Assembly (NCBI GenBank): GCA_946699065.1 | Contig: CAMPDV010000108.1 | Coordinates: forward strand, 248,001 to 312,000 | Direction: 5' to 3' | DNA: 64,000 nucleotides | Source of the DNA: Loxodes magnus | Taxonomy: Eukaryota > Ciliophora > Karyorelictea > Loxodida > Loxodidae | Part shown: in pieces, positions 24,689-39,376 of the stretch | How the letters are laid out: each line of letters opens with the position of its first letter | Numbering within the stretch: the first letter of the stretch is position 1 | The notes under the pieces: model-generated | The model's input: the letters and a program-made list of their open reading frames with translations, nothing else | Told to the model about the DNA's origin: nothing | The model's database searches: none | Position numbers and translations under genes: made by a program

Positions 24689-25548
24689 TCACTTAGCAGT
24701 TTTGAAAAAATGCTACCTTTTTTCCTCTTCATTCATCTCTTCGTATAAATGCTCTTATCTCTGGGATTTTCCTTCGAATGACTTTTTACAGCATTGTATG
24801 AATATATTGAGTATATCTACATAAAGCAATAAGCAAGCAACCAAATGATGATTGTAATCGATATTATATCTTCCACTTCTGACAATAATCTGTGTGTCGT
24901 ATATTATGTAAATAGCATAAAAAAAGAGAATTATTGCATTTAGAATTAAACTTCCAGTTTAGGTGGGAATAATGAAGCATAGGATTGTAGTGAGAATTAA
25001 AGTTAGAATAAGCAAAAAGCTTATTGCTTTGCACCTTGTGAAAGTTTTAATTCAGCAGGAAAATAGTGCTAGTACAAAGGTAATTACACCTAGTGATGCA
25101 GGTACCGAAATAACAGAGAAAAAGTCGAAAAAATTCATTTAGTAAGTGACTATCCAGCCTAATGATAAAGTCTGCATTATAAACTTACGAAAAAAATCCA
25201 TTATAAGTAATCTAAAGGAAAAGTTCTACCAGGTGCTTGGCAGATGCTTAGCATAAATAAATTAAAAAGCCAAACTGATAGGACAATATAGAAAACTAAG
25301 GAAGTATCTAAAACTACTCTTTTGAAATCTTCTACAAGATAAGCTATCATAACTATGAGACTTATTAAGATGAATTGGGTTGTAAGCCACTGTAGTACTT
25401 TCCTGTAAAATTTAGTTTTTCTCGTAATTACTTAGGAGGATTATTTTTCACCTACTTCTTCCAACTATTAATAATTTTCCTTAGAATCATGTGGAGACTT
25501 CAATAGAGATTGGCGTTCCTCGTATTAAGGATTAAAAGACTTTTACAT
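24689..25548 (-). CDS. TMBIM / Lifeguard (Bax-inhibitor-1 superfamily) membrane protein
   Basis: 280 residues after a 17-nt intron (25172-25188, GTAAGT...TGCAG). A Ser/Glu-rich cytosolic N-terminus of about 65 residues precedes seven hydrophobic helices. The family signature is at the end of helix 6 and helix 7: IIYDTQIIV, then LVACLLLYVDILNIFI, matching the conserved YDTQ and LYLDI..F positions; the Asp pair is the pH-gated Ca2+-leak site in characterised members. Helix 1 is preceded by KFYRKVLQWL. It is expected in ER, Golgi or other inner membranes, controlling Ca2+ leak and stress. TGA codes Trp once (FSCWIKTF). The tail EEMNEEEKRQHF is charged. Confidence 0.9.
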
Positions 25549-25686
25549 TATTTTTTAAACCCTATAAAATAAAACCCATAAATGTAAGTTAAAATTATCC
25601 TTTATAACATAATTCCTTTAACTGTAAGTAAATATGAACGATGAGCTATGAAAAGAAAAGAAGGAGATGATATATGAGAATATAGA

Positions 25687-26169
25687 TCAATCATTTATGT
25701 TGTCTGATAAAATGTACTTCATGTAAAGTGCTGCGAAATCTTGCAAACTTATTCCATCAGAGAATGTCTCATTACTGCTACATGCAAGACTAAATATTTC
25801 TTACACTTGTTCATCTGTACAATCAAAACCCTACTCTTTCATTATATGCCTCATTTCACTTAATGAGATCTTTCCATTTCCATCTTTGTCAAAATACTAG
25901 AAACAGTGAATTAACTCTTACTGTGAGCCATTCTCATTCATCTCTTTAGCCATGAGTTTCACAAAATCTTCCTTAGAAACTTCTCCATTCTTCTAATTAG
26001 CTTCATTAAGTAAATCTTCAATTTCTGCTTCGTTAACTTCAAAAGCAAGTTACTAAAGTACATTCTTCAAGTTTTCCTTTTTAATCTTATCACCTTTATT
26101 AGAAAACATATCAAAAGCTTCATCTACTTCCTTTAATTATTCTGGGGTAAGTTCTTAGTCCTTTTGCAT
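25687..26169 (-). CDS. EF-hand Ca2+-binding protein of the calmodulin/centrin group
   Basis: 160 residues with four EF-hand-like units. Only the third has a full canonical loop (DKDGNGKISLSE). The first (SNKGDKIKKEN), second and fourth are degenerate, so it probably binds one Ca2+. The layout LTPEQLKEVDEAFDMFS at the start and RHIMKEQGFDCTDEQVQEIF later follow calmodulin and centrin. No basic N-terminal extension as in typical centrins. It lies 138 nt upstream of the TMBIM gene on the same strand. Ends NIND-TGA; the start is the only nearby ATG. Confidence 0.88.
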
Positions 26170-26928
26170 TTAATATTGTACAACTAAAAGTATTTTAAAC
26201 CAGCTCTTCAGAATTATATTTAAGATCCTATTAAAATGCTTCTAGTTAGCTTTACTTTAGAAAGAAGATTGAAGAAGCATGAAAGAAGCTCTATCCCTTA
26301 TAGCCTAGAAACCCTATAATGCTTTTAGATTTGTATAGTAGGATATTTAGAGTCTAAAGAACTGATCTAAGTATTTGAAGAGATTTGATGCATGCTAGTT
26401 AAATAAATCAATCAAGAGAGGAAAAATAGCTTTTAAGAACTTAATATACAATTAGCCCCTCTCATCTAATGAAAGCTCACCAAGAATATTTAATGATTAC
26501 ATTCAAATTCTAGAAAGACTCTTATAGAAATGACTAGAGCTAATTTTTGCTATATATAAGTAACAATACGCAAGATGCTTTATCATAAGTTGCATTATTA
26601 TTATAAAAGAAGCTTTAGATTTGAGATTGTTAATTCCTATAACTAGAATGTAATTATCTGCTTCCTTTTTTATAATACTCTTTATTATTTGGAATAAGCA
26701 CTATATTTATATTAACAGATATCCAAATATATTATAGCAACACTGTAGTTCTCATAGATCTAGTCGCATTGAAGTATCTTAACAAGCTTGATTTATAACC
26801 TTTACACATACCACTGTTTTTTTATTTTTAGCAGGTGTTATGCTTATATAATTCATTGCTTAATTTAAAGAAGTATATAATGAAGAAGGAGGAATAGACC
26901 TGTTTTAATATAAGGATTAAAAATGTTA
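26170..26928. other. 759-nt stretch after GCN2
   Basis: The GCN2 frame stays open here to TGA 26752-26754, so the protein would gain 59 residues if the TAA pair at 26926-26931 is read as Gln. No other gene was seen. Confidence 0.4.
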
Positions 26929-30105
<3,177 letters not shown>

Positions 30106-30792
30106 TTTAATTAAAAAGCTTTTAGACTTTATATCATTATTTCTGAAGATATTATACTGCACTAGAACTGATTATAGACAAGCTATACCTGCAAGCTATT
30201 TTTAAGTATATAGGGATATAAGGTATTAGAGATAGCTATGGTTGTAGTATTGTTAGATAAGAGAATTGGTATTTAGCTTTGTAGTATACAAATATAAGCT
30301 TGAAAAAGTAAGGGTTTGCTTGGATTAATAGTAGAAAGGATAACTAAGTTATAGTTTGATTTATAAAAGAAAATTATGAAGTAAATGCACTAACAAAGTT
30401 ACAGCTTATGAACTAGGATATGCATGAGTTATATGCCTTTACTAGATGGTAGCAAACGAGCAAAAGTTGCTAGAAAATTAATTAAATTTGTCAAATACTC
30501 TTCCTTAGCTTAGCCTTATTAAGCCAGGTTCAAATCTTGGACTTAAAATACAATATAATATTATTTTTTAAACAAATGAGATTTTTATCTTACTAAGTGA
30601 CAGATAAGAGTGGATAACTGTTTATTACAAGTCCATAATTAACAATCTAGATTACCGGAAAATTTAAACCCTGCTTATAAAAAATGGATATTTTGAGTTA
30701 TTTTCAATGTGGTTTTTTCGTTTAATGTATACACTTAATTTGTTAATTGAATACCAATACTTTGAATAGCTATATGATAGAAAATTCCTCCA
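30106..30792. other. 687-nt spacer upstream of GCN2
   Basis: This contains the GCN2 start region. A short CCAGG-TTCAAAT-CTTGG hairpin near 30522 resembles a tRNA T-arm but no matching acceptor stem was found. No gene was recognised. Confidence 0.4.
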
Positions 30793-31452
30793 TCATTGTG
30801 CTTATTTGCTGTAACTTTTGGCTTGATTTTCAATTTAAAGTTATGGAGATTTCTTCTACAACAAGAATAACGTTTTTATTTTATCCTCTTGAGTATTACT
30901 AACTATAAATAGATAATACCTGTTTTCTTATTAAAGAGAAATTATAGGTTGCTAAAATAAATCGAAGGCTTAGCTTTAATTTATTAATCCATTCTAAGTA
31001 TTTAAATATCAGTAAAAGTTGCCTTGCTATAATTAGATTTATGCTTTCCAATATAGGGTTCATAATAATTATTTATAGCTATCGCCTTACCTTTATGCAT
31101 TTCCATAAACTATAACTAAGATTTAAGTGCTATACAATATCCCTTTTTTATTTTGATTTGTTTACCTTTCACAAGGTAAACGTTTTCTACACTGACTAAT
31201 TTATTTCCTTAATGAGGTAGATAAAATTTTACGTGATTGTAGATTTTATTCCATTAGAAGCGAGTTAGACATTTATCTTCTCTTCAGCAATGATGATTTC
31301 AATTTAATTGGATAAGAATCTAAGTTTTCGCTAACTTCATCTAGTTTTATAACTTACCTTACTTGGTTTGATTCTAACTCTTCTTTAGATTATGGATAAT
31401 TGGATATTTATCTTAACTTTCTTTCAATTAAATGTTAATGAATTACTTACAT
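30793..31452 (-). CDS. hypothetical protein with two short introns
   Basis: 205 residues from three exons. Introns at 31208-31232 (25 nt, GTAAAA...TTAAG) and 30903-30919 (17 nt, GTATTA...TATAG) each restore phase, and the exons sum exactly to 206 codons ending in TGA 30793-30795. The product is charged and mixed: SKEELESNQVRQVIKLDEVSENLD, then VSVENVYLVKGKQIKIKKGYCIALKSQ, which looks like a small beta domain, and a Lys/Gln-rich end. Under the standard code none of it is visible. No family was recognised. The N-terminus (MQVIHQHLIERK) is uncertain because its first codons resemble a splice donor. Confidence 0.55.
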
Positions 31453-31816
31453 TAGATAGATATTACTTATATGCCTTGAATATTTATATTAGTTTAGTAT
31501 AATTAAGCTTAGACTCAGATTTAAATGCTGCTTTTCTATTTCTATTTTCCCTCTCTAATCTTTAGTCCTTCTGGTAGTATTTGTTTAATACACTACCATA
31601 AGGATTTTAATATCTAGAAATCAACTTAAAAGTGAGAATTCTAGTCACTTAATTTAATAATGATTCTAGACTTAGTAGGAGACACTGAGCTAATAGTTCC
31701 CTTGTTTTATCTTGGTAAAACTTAATTTTAAAGAGTTAGAAGTGAAGAGGATGTAAGTTAAGAAATGTAAGAAATAGCGTATCAAGTACATGAATAGAGA
31801 TTTAATTTAATATTCA
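31453..31816. other. 364-nt spacer
   Basis: This lies between two minus-strand genes. AT-rich; no gene or element was seen. Confidence 0.45.
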
Positions 31817-32104
31817 TCATTTTGCAAACCTCTTAAAAGTGTTCACTGCATCACTCACTGAAGATATCTTCTCAGCCTCATTATCTGGCAAATCAATTCC
31901 CAATTTTTCTTCTAAAGCAACTACAACTTCCACTTGGTCTAAAGAATCCAGCCCCAGTTAATCAAAGGTAGCTTCTCTCGATATCTTCGATCTTTCCACT
32001 TTGTCAACTGCCTTCAAAGTATCGAAAACTAGGCCTTCGATATCTTGAATTGCATATGCTGCAAAACAGCGTCTTAGGCCTAATCGAAGCAGCCTTGTAA
32101 TCAT
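31817..32104 (-). CDS. mitochondrial acyl carrier protein
   Basis: 95 residues. The phosphopantetheine attachment site LGLDSLDQVEVVVALEE is intact, with the Ser of DSL being the site of modification. The first about 17 residues (MITRLLRLGLRRCFAAYA) are Arg/Leu-rich with no acidic residue, a typical mitochondrial targeting peptide. The four-helix fold is complete to ISSVSDAVNTFKRFAK. In mitochondria it carries the growing chain for lipoate synthesis and is a subunit of complex I. The stop is TGA; no intron. Gln is TAA once (FDQLGL). Confidence 0.95.
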
Positions 32105-32463
32105 TTTAAAATAAAAATTATTTCAATTCTATTTAAATTATTGCTCCTTTATATCTCTACTTCTATCCTTACCTACTTTTATGTTAAAAAGCCAATCCTA
32201 GTTGTGAAACAAGATTCCTATTAAGTACAGGAAACACTGAAGAAAGAGTTTGTGGACTAAATAGACAGAAATATGACTCTTAGAGTACTAAACCAAGTGC
32301 TTTCCCTATAGATTTAGTTTTACTCTTGACTGCTTAATATAAAGAGACTCTTATTTAAAATCTCAAAGGTCAAATTTAACCGTTCTAATTGACTGATAGT
32401 GATCAGAACATTCTTATTTTAGCAATTTTATTAATAAAAATTTAGCTTTTAATTTGAGTGCCA
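32105..32463. other. 359-nt spacer between divergent genes
   Basis: Shared upstream region of the acyl carrier protein and the small coiled-coil gene. No motif was identified. Confidence 0.45.
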
Positions 32464-32892
32464 ATGGTATCATAGAAATAAGAAGAAACTATATTTGATT
32501 CTAGCGAAGGGTAGCTGTAGTTGAGGATCTAAAATATCCTCGTGGACATTTCTGAAACAATTGAACCAAAATTAAGAGACCTGGAGAGATAAAAAATGTC
32601 TCAGTAAGATAACCAAGAGATGGTTGAGCATATAGATCTGGATATTGCAAACCTCATTTAGTGGAAAAGCTCATTATAGACTGAAATCATGCAGCTTAAA
32701 ACGAAGTAGAAAAGACTCACTTTTGCTAAGCGTGAGAGTAGACATTCAAAAATAGTGGAAGAAAATTAAAACCATAAGCTTTGCTTATCCTGTTATATCT
32801 AGTAAATAGACTCACATCATCACACCATAATTTATTTCATTCTCATTAAACCTAAAATCTTAGGTTAATGTTTACTTTATAAATCAGTTTGA
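32464..32892 (+). CDS. small coiled-coil protein
   Basis: 142 residues, ATG 32464 to TGA 32890-32892. The first about 105 residues are a helical, heptad-like charged segment (QLRIQNILVDISETIEPKLRDLE, VEHIDLDIANLIQWKSSLQTEIMQLKTKQ). The last about 40 (HKLCLSCYIQQIDSHHH...) have different character and may be 3' sequence if the real stop is an earlier TAA. Size and layout recall small subunits of trafficking or cytoskeletal complexes, but no specific family is supported. Confidence 0.55.
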
Positions 32893-33294
32893 TAAATGAA
32901 TACGAAGAGCAGAATATCTATATATGAAAGTTAGGGTAAAGTTGAAAAGCGAAATGATTAATTAAAGAAGAATAATAAATGTAAGCAAGTATTTGAAGGA
33001 TGTATTATAAACTTAGTAATAGTAATAATATGAATATAGATTCAGTTTATAACCTCATATTTCTGTATAGTATTTACAATCCTACTCCCTAGAAAATTAA
33101 AGGACATCTTTTTAATACTTTAACATTGAGATTAAATATAGGTTATTAAATTACGTTTTGAATGTTTATATAATCTAATGAAATTTGGTAACGAAAGTCA
33201 TATTGAATAGTATATTTCTTAGACTATAGTTAATAAATCTTTTGAAAGTATAAAATTTTAACAGCATATGGAGGAATGTTGAAATATTTATAAG
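32893..33294. other. 402-nt stretch between convergent genes
   Basis: The neighbouring minus-strand frame remains open here without TGA to about 33030. Nothing else was seen. Confidence 0.4.
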
Positions 33295-34968
33295 TTAAAG
33301 ATCAATTTTTTTTATTTTCGACTCTAAATTGCTTCTGATATCTTTAGAATCAGGCTATTGCAATTTTATGTTGCTCTTTAATACTTCATTAATAAACTTC
33401 CTATAATCATGTCTTGATGTTGCTGATATTCATTTCTCTTTTCTTGCTTTTGGTTTCTAGTTCTTAGGAGTAGAAAGTCTCTCTATTCTATGTAATTAAC
33501 TCAAGAACTGAATGTCTTCAGTTTAAGGTTTATTTTACTTGCAACTCAATTAAATTTTGTTTTGAACTGGTTTGATCAATTTAAACGGACTTTGCTATTT
33601 ACATTGCTAAGAGTTTAAGCTTTCCTTTAGGTCAAAGCAGAGATCGTAAAATTGTCTGAATTTGACTGATTTATCAAGTTTTGGTTTCTCGTATGTAGGC
33701 GATTTTCAAAATTCAGCCGTTGCTTATTGCTTTACTTAAGGTTAAAAATAATTTATCGTACTTTAGCACCTCTTATGTGTAGGTTGACTCATCGGCCTTG
33801 TTTTCAAAATATTTTCTTCGTCTACACAAAGATTGAGATTTTTTCCTATTGCATAATTATTCAGATTTTACTTATCGACAAATCTAAAATTTGAAGCAGG
33901 AGTCATTTACCTTTTAGCTAATAATCTGGGAGTCATATAAGGTGACATATCAAGTGGAGAGCTTTAGATTGAAACTCTAGGATGCTATTTCGAGAGATTC
34001 CTTCTGCTTTGTTGTTAATTAAGCTCTATATATAAACTTTCCTAGTTAAATGTGTTTCTAAGCTTAGTCTAAGCTTCCTTTTTTTTCTTTTATATAAGCT
34101 TTTTGATTTTTTATATGCATTTATCAGTGTAAGCTTACTTATTCTCTTGGATATCTTTTATCATAGTTCTTTGCTAGTTTTTCACCTCCAATAGCTTTTC
34201 TTTTCTTTCTTGTTCAATTTTTTTAACGAAAAGCCGTCTTAGATCTATACAATAATCAGGCTCTTCTTCTTCAATTAATTATAAAGAATTGATTACTTAC
34301 TATGAAAGCTTTTGCTAATTTGTTTTAGAAGATGAAGAGCCATATCCTTACTGTTACCTTTTGCTTACCTTCATATGCTTTGCTTTTTCTTGTTACTAAT
34401 GCAACTCATTTTCAGGCTTTTATATCTGAATAGCTCCTTAAAGAGCCGACATATCAAACCATTATTTATTTTATGCTGAAAGTAACTTTTACTCAATCTC
34501 GTGTTTTTTTATATTAGATTGCATTACTTTTTTCCATTCATCGTGCTTTGTATCAATGCTAATAAAATCAATAATTGACTATAACTTTGAGGGTATGTAC
34601 CCAGTGCTATTCTCTTTAATAGGTTGCATAATTTCCTAAAATATCTACTGAGCTCTTGGAGTCTTAATTAACTGTACAAACTCCTCAAAATTCACTTATC
34701 CTCTTTTCTTGCTTTAGATACTAAGAAATAAATCCTAAAGGTCTTGCTAATTTATCTATATTCCATAGCCTTTAAACATAGTTCAAAGTTCCCTCGCACT
34801 CATAATTTAATCCCCATTCTTATCATACCCCTAGAACACTCTCTACAGATCTCTGAGAAACTCCAGTTCATCAGAAGTATTCTTATACTTTTCACTAGCA
34901 GTTCTACAGTGTCTAGATCTGATCCACTTGATAGTGTTGAAAGAGTTTAAAGAATTTAAATTTTGCAT
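33295..34968 (-). CDS. EF-hand and coiled-coil protein, splicing partly unresolved
   Basis: The N-terminal 110 residues have a pair of EF-hands: GYDKNGDQIMSAREL (loop complete, with Trp coded by TGA just after it) and a weaker second one ending FEEFVQLIK. Then a basic region and coiled coil (KKIEQERKEKLLEVKNQQ). Near 34080-34200 the coding phase changes, and the following reading (SSPLDMSPYMTPRLLAKR, VDEENILKTRPMSQPTHKR, KFRQFYDLCFDLKESL) is clearly coding; an intron must lie there but its borders are unclear. C-terminus ...SKDIRSNLESKIKKIDL, ending at TAA 33295-33297 because no TGA follows nearby. About 545 residues. Probably a Ca2+-responsive cytoskeletal protein. Confidence 0.6.
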
Positions 34969-35602
34969 AGCTCTAATTACTTTTTATCCCTATATCGTTT
35001 AAATCCTATTTACTTTATAAATGCTTACTTCTACTTACTTAAGCCCTCTTATCCTATAAGCTATATAATACATTTTTACTTAAGTCCTCTTGTATGGAAT
35101 GTTATATACGGTACTTTAGAGTAATAAGATATCTAGCTATTTATGCGTAATACTAAGTAACGGTTTAAGATCTTTATATGTATTCTAGTAACAAGAAATG
35201 CTATTTTAAATATGGAGATATAAGCTCATCATGTTATTAATGGGTAAGTGAAACTGAAATATGCTTAAAGCTTTGATTCAGAAGCTTATTTAATAACTTA
35301 CGCTACAAGCAATAAGTTATTTTAAATACTTCTATGCTAGAGAAGTTATATGGCATATTGCTTTAATCATAAGACCATTTTCTATCTTCTCTGGCTAAAC
35401 TTTTCAAGCAGGACTTATAAGCAATGTCTTAAATAGTTTCCACTCCCAAGGAAAAAAATGAATTAAAAATGATACATAAGTTACCTTTTTATAGCTTGAA
35501 AACAAGATTCCATATCTACCTATCCTTAATTGAAAGGTAGATAGAGCAAATAGATGTATTTTTAGATTTATAAATAATATTATAGCTTTTTAAAGTTAAA
35601 AA
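34969..35602. other. 634-nt spacer
   Basis: This lies between two minus-strand genes. The frame of the upstream LamG-like gene stays open across it without a TGA, but its composition changes sharply at 35603, so I treat it as noncoding or as a different gene. Confidence 0.4.
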
Positions 35603-38600
35603 TTAGACGATTGTAACAATCTTGTCTGGACTCCATTTTAAAGAATAGATTTCCAGCTTTGGTTTCTTTTTTTCACTTAGTTCTAGCCCATATATAGGTT
35701 GCTCGTTTTATAATTAGTATTCAATCACTTCCTCAATTTTTAGATAAGCTTTTTTCAACTTTGCATTGTAGAATTCGTTTTCAAAATCCGCGAAATATGA
35801 ACGTGAGGTATATGGAACTAAGAAGAACTAGTTAGAGTTATGTCTGTATCATAATTATAATGATTTGGTTATATCGCATGAGCATTTTAGATACTCTTAA
35901 ATAGTGTGTCAAACTTTTCTAGTGAAGAGTAGATTTAACATGATCTTCTTACTCTCTTCTACGAAACTCAAACTTTTGCTAGAGTTCTGGAATTTAGAAT
36001 CGGAGTTATAAATCGAACTATATGCGTAGATATCCTACTGCTAATATTTTTTCAAAGCTAGGGAAAAATTATAAAAATCAGGAACAAGCAAACTTCCAAT
36101 ATCTAAGCTAAGAACTGCATCTGATGACTCGAAGGCTATTTCATATAAGAAATATTAGCATTGCTAAAATCAGTCTTCTATATCGCTTATAAAGCCACAG
36201 TCAATAATAACTTATTGAGTGTTATTAAATTAATACAAAGGTAGGGTTGCTTGATCAGCTCCTACCAATATAGTAGCATTAGCAGCATATTTAAGTATGC
36301 TATCTATAGTAATCAGTGTTAAGTTATAATCATAGCCAACTAATATGATTGTTAGTTCATTGTCTTGAACTATCTTCTTACTACTTTGCTCTGTTTCTGA
36401 AGCATTTTTATTTTATTGCTCTGTTGAATTTGAAGCTTCAGTTTAGATTTCAGGTTCAGCTTAATAATCTTCATTCTGATCAGTGGAATTTTATGATGCT
36501 TAATCTAAAAACACTAGAAAAGAAGTTTGCTTTCTTTAGCTATAATAGGATTCAAAGCACTAATCACATTCTGGAAGGAAGTCATTGCTGTGGAAAAGAA
36601 CATTCGAAGTATTATAAAGAACCAAATAAAAATCTTTAGGACCTAAATCATAAGCCTTTTATAATCTTGTAGTTTGACCTCTGTTTCGGTATATACCACA
36701 TAGATTATCCTTTACCTCTACTTATGATTCTTTACCAAAGTTTGTTCCAAATTTGATAGAACTAGACATGATATCTGTTTAACGAATTACAGAGTTTATC
36801 AAATTTTTGTTGGTAAGATACTAATGCATTACGACAAAGTTGTCAATAACGGTTTATTACAAAAAATGTCCAACTTGCTCGTTTCCTTGTTTCTCATAAG
36901 GAGCTTTATAAATTAGCCAAGCTCCAATACGTAAAGCTCTTCCTATTTGCACAGATCTGTTAAAAGTTTCCTCATTCAGTAAAAACATCTCTCTTTCTAA
37001 GGGATAATCATATCCATTTATATTAAGTTCAACTTCGTTATAGTTAAAATTGATGTGAATTCAGAATCAAACTTCAGTAGCTGGGGTTCATTTAGAAACA
37101 TACCTGTACTTACCATTATTTCCTCCTATCTCAATACTTAAACTGCCATTTATGTAAATGGAGAATCCATGATATTCTTGCAAAAATCCATTCCCAAATT
37201 TTCTATTGCTGGCTATCGTCTAAACTGATTTAGGATTTTTATTTCACTTTACTCAGATTGCAAAAGAAAGAACTTCGTTATCAAGACTTTTTTAGTTCGC
37301 TATGACTTACAGAAAAGTTTCATCCTTTAATTTAAGGCTTTTTTTATCAGGAACTCCTTCATAGAACTTTGACCCATTGAATACTTTTAATTCTTATATT
37401 TTATTGATTACTTTTACCGGAGAAGGTGTGGGTAGTTATAAAGGATACTTAATATAGTCAGCTACTCGTACTTTCAAAGTAGGCTATTAAATTTCAGTAG
37501 TCTTTCACTTAAATTTGTTGGTTGTGTTATACATAACGCAAGGATATTCGTTTATAAGCTTAAAGTCTTTATATCCTGTCTCATTTTTGTAAGCTATTGA
37601 ATAATTGTGAAGCTAAATGGCCTAAAACCTTTTAGCCCATCTTTGAGTACCTATACCTGTTTGTTTGATTCTAGGAATAAGAGGAGTTAGGAATAATTTC
37701 TTAAGGTTAAACTCAAAATAATTGATTAAGGATTCTATCCAGTCGCATGTATTGCTTCCATCTAGAAAGTCAAGTCATAGATATTAAGGAATTATATAGC
37801 CTCAAACCTTATTCCCTGAATCTATTTTTCATGTTAGGAAGTCTTATTCACTCTAAGGCTGATAAGGTTCACTAAACATTTTAACAAGGAAAACTTGATT
37901 TCCAAAGTAAGGGTTTTCATAAAAGTTTTCCCAAACATACATCATAGAATCATATCAATCAGGGCTTAAGATTGTTGTGTCGTCTAGAGTTATAACGCTC
38001 GAGAGTTTTAAGTAATGAAATGTAAAATTGAACATAAACCAGTTTGAAGAAGCAGTTACGATTTTCTTTTTATCATTTGGATCTAAAGGGAGAAGTTCAT
38101 TAGCTGGAGTAGGAACATCTTACAGTTCAATGTAGACTAACTTAACCAGGTATTTATACTTTTCTATCACTTAAGTTATATTTATATCATTTCCCCCCTA
38201 GAAAATCATGTAGATCGTCTTATTGAAGTTTTCACTTTACAAGACTGACTAGAAAAATTTTTCTAAGTTAGTAGCATTTTTGTAAGTTATTAGTTAGATT
38301 GCGATAAACTTCTAAACTCCTTCTTGTTTTAAAAGTTCAACTTTCTGCAGAAATTACATTTTTCCATTCTCGTAAATATCGTCAAATAGATCGTACCATA
38401 AGTATGAGGGGCAGTCTGTTTGTCAGTCTTCTTATAAATACGCAGACTCCTCAGGTTCTCTGAATATCAAATATGAGTTCTTATGGATTTTATAAGCTGT
38501 TTTTATGTTTTTATGCTTTTCCTCTTTGAAATATCTTCCCATCATACTAATCTGAATCCTTATACCTTCTGAAAGGAAATTGGTTTGAAAAATTTATCTC

Positions 38601-39328
38601 AAGGTTATTTTTTATCCCTATCCAAGGTTAAAAATGGCAATATCACTTAAGACAGTATCCGTAAGTAAAAAGTTGGCTATTTAGCCATCTAGAAATAGAT
38701 CAGGCAATTCTTAGAAATTATCTTCTTTTGTTCCTTTTTCATAAAATAAGGATCCAATTCTGAAAGGCTTTCCTGTTTATATCAATCTAAAGTATTCAGG
38801 CTACTGCAGGGTTAAAATTAATCTCCCATGAGAATATAAATTAAGTTGCTATTTTATTCGGGCCCCCAAAGCTGTCAATGATATAGCGATATAATTCCAT
38901 TTCCTTTTTTGAACTCCTCCAGTAACGCTTTCTGTTTAAATGCAGCTTATATTATTACCCACCTAAACTCCTAGTTGCTCATTTTACAAGTAGACATTAT
39001 AACCCCAATAATCACTTTTATATCCACATCCAAACAATTTATTCCCAAAAACTCCTTAAAGATCCTTAATATTTTTCGGTCTTATCCACAAGGTAACAGT
39101 AAGCTCCGCAAAATCTAAAGATCGGTACTCCCCAGCAACTAACAGCTGCTTAGTAGAGTTAACTTCAATAGGATTAAAAGGCATTTTATCTGAAATCCTT
39201 TTGAAAATCTTAGTCTGCACAGGTTTCTCAATATCAATAATCTCTACAATCTCTTCATATCCTGTCAATAGCTAGTAGACTTTATACGAAAAGATGATTA
39301 AAGAAATAAATAGAAAAAGTTGCTTCAT
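35603..39328 (-). CDS. large secreted protein with two LamG/concanavalin-like domains
   Basis: 1241 residues in one frame. Signal peptide MKQLFLFISLIIFSY. The first LamG-like domain is at about 70-190 (LTVTLWIRPKNI, VFGNKLFGCGYKSDYWGYNV, KWNYIAISL); the second is at about 660-770 (VLSFAIWVKW, GFSIYINGSLSIEIG, EVWFWIHINFNYNEVELNING). Both have the jelly-roll strand order with the W-x-H-[IV] and INGxx positions; three TGAs in EVWFW and just before it must be Trp. Many N-x-T/S sites and paired Cys fit a cell-surface or extracellular glycoprotein. The C-terminus ...LEIYSLKWSPDKIVTIV is followed by TAA 35603-35605; no TGA appears in that frame for several hundred bases, so TAA must stop here. Confidence 0.75.
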
Positions 39329-39376
39329 TTTATTAGGATATTGAATAAAAAACCGAATAAATTAGACTATGTTCAT

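Noticed and set aside
25687..26169. Calling the EF-hand gene a true calmodulin
   Set aside because: Only one canonical Ca2+ loop is intact; calmodulin has four.
30480..30545. tRNA-like hairpin with TTCAAAT loop
   Set aside because: Only the T-arm-like stem is present; no acceptor, D or anticodon stems pair correctly.
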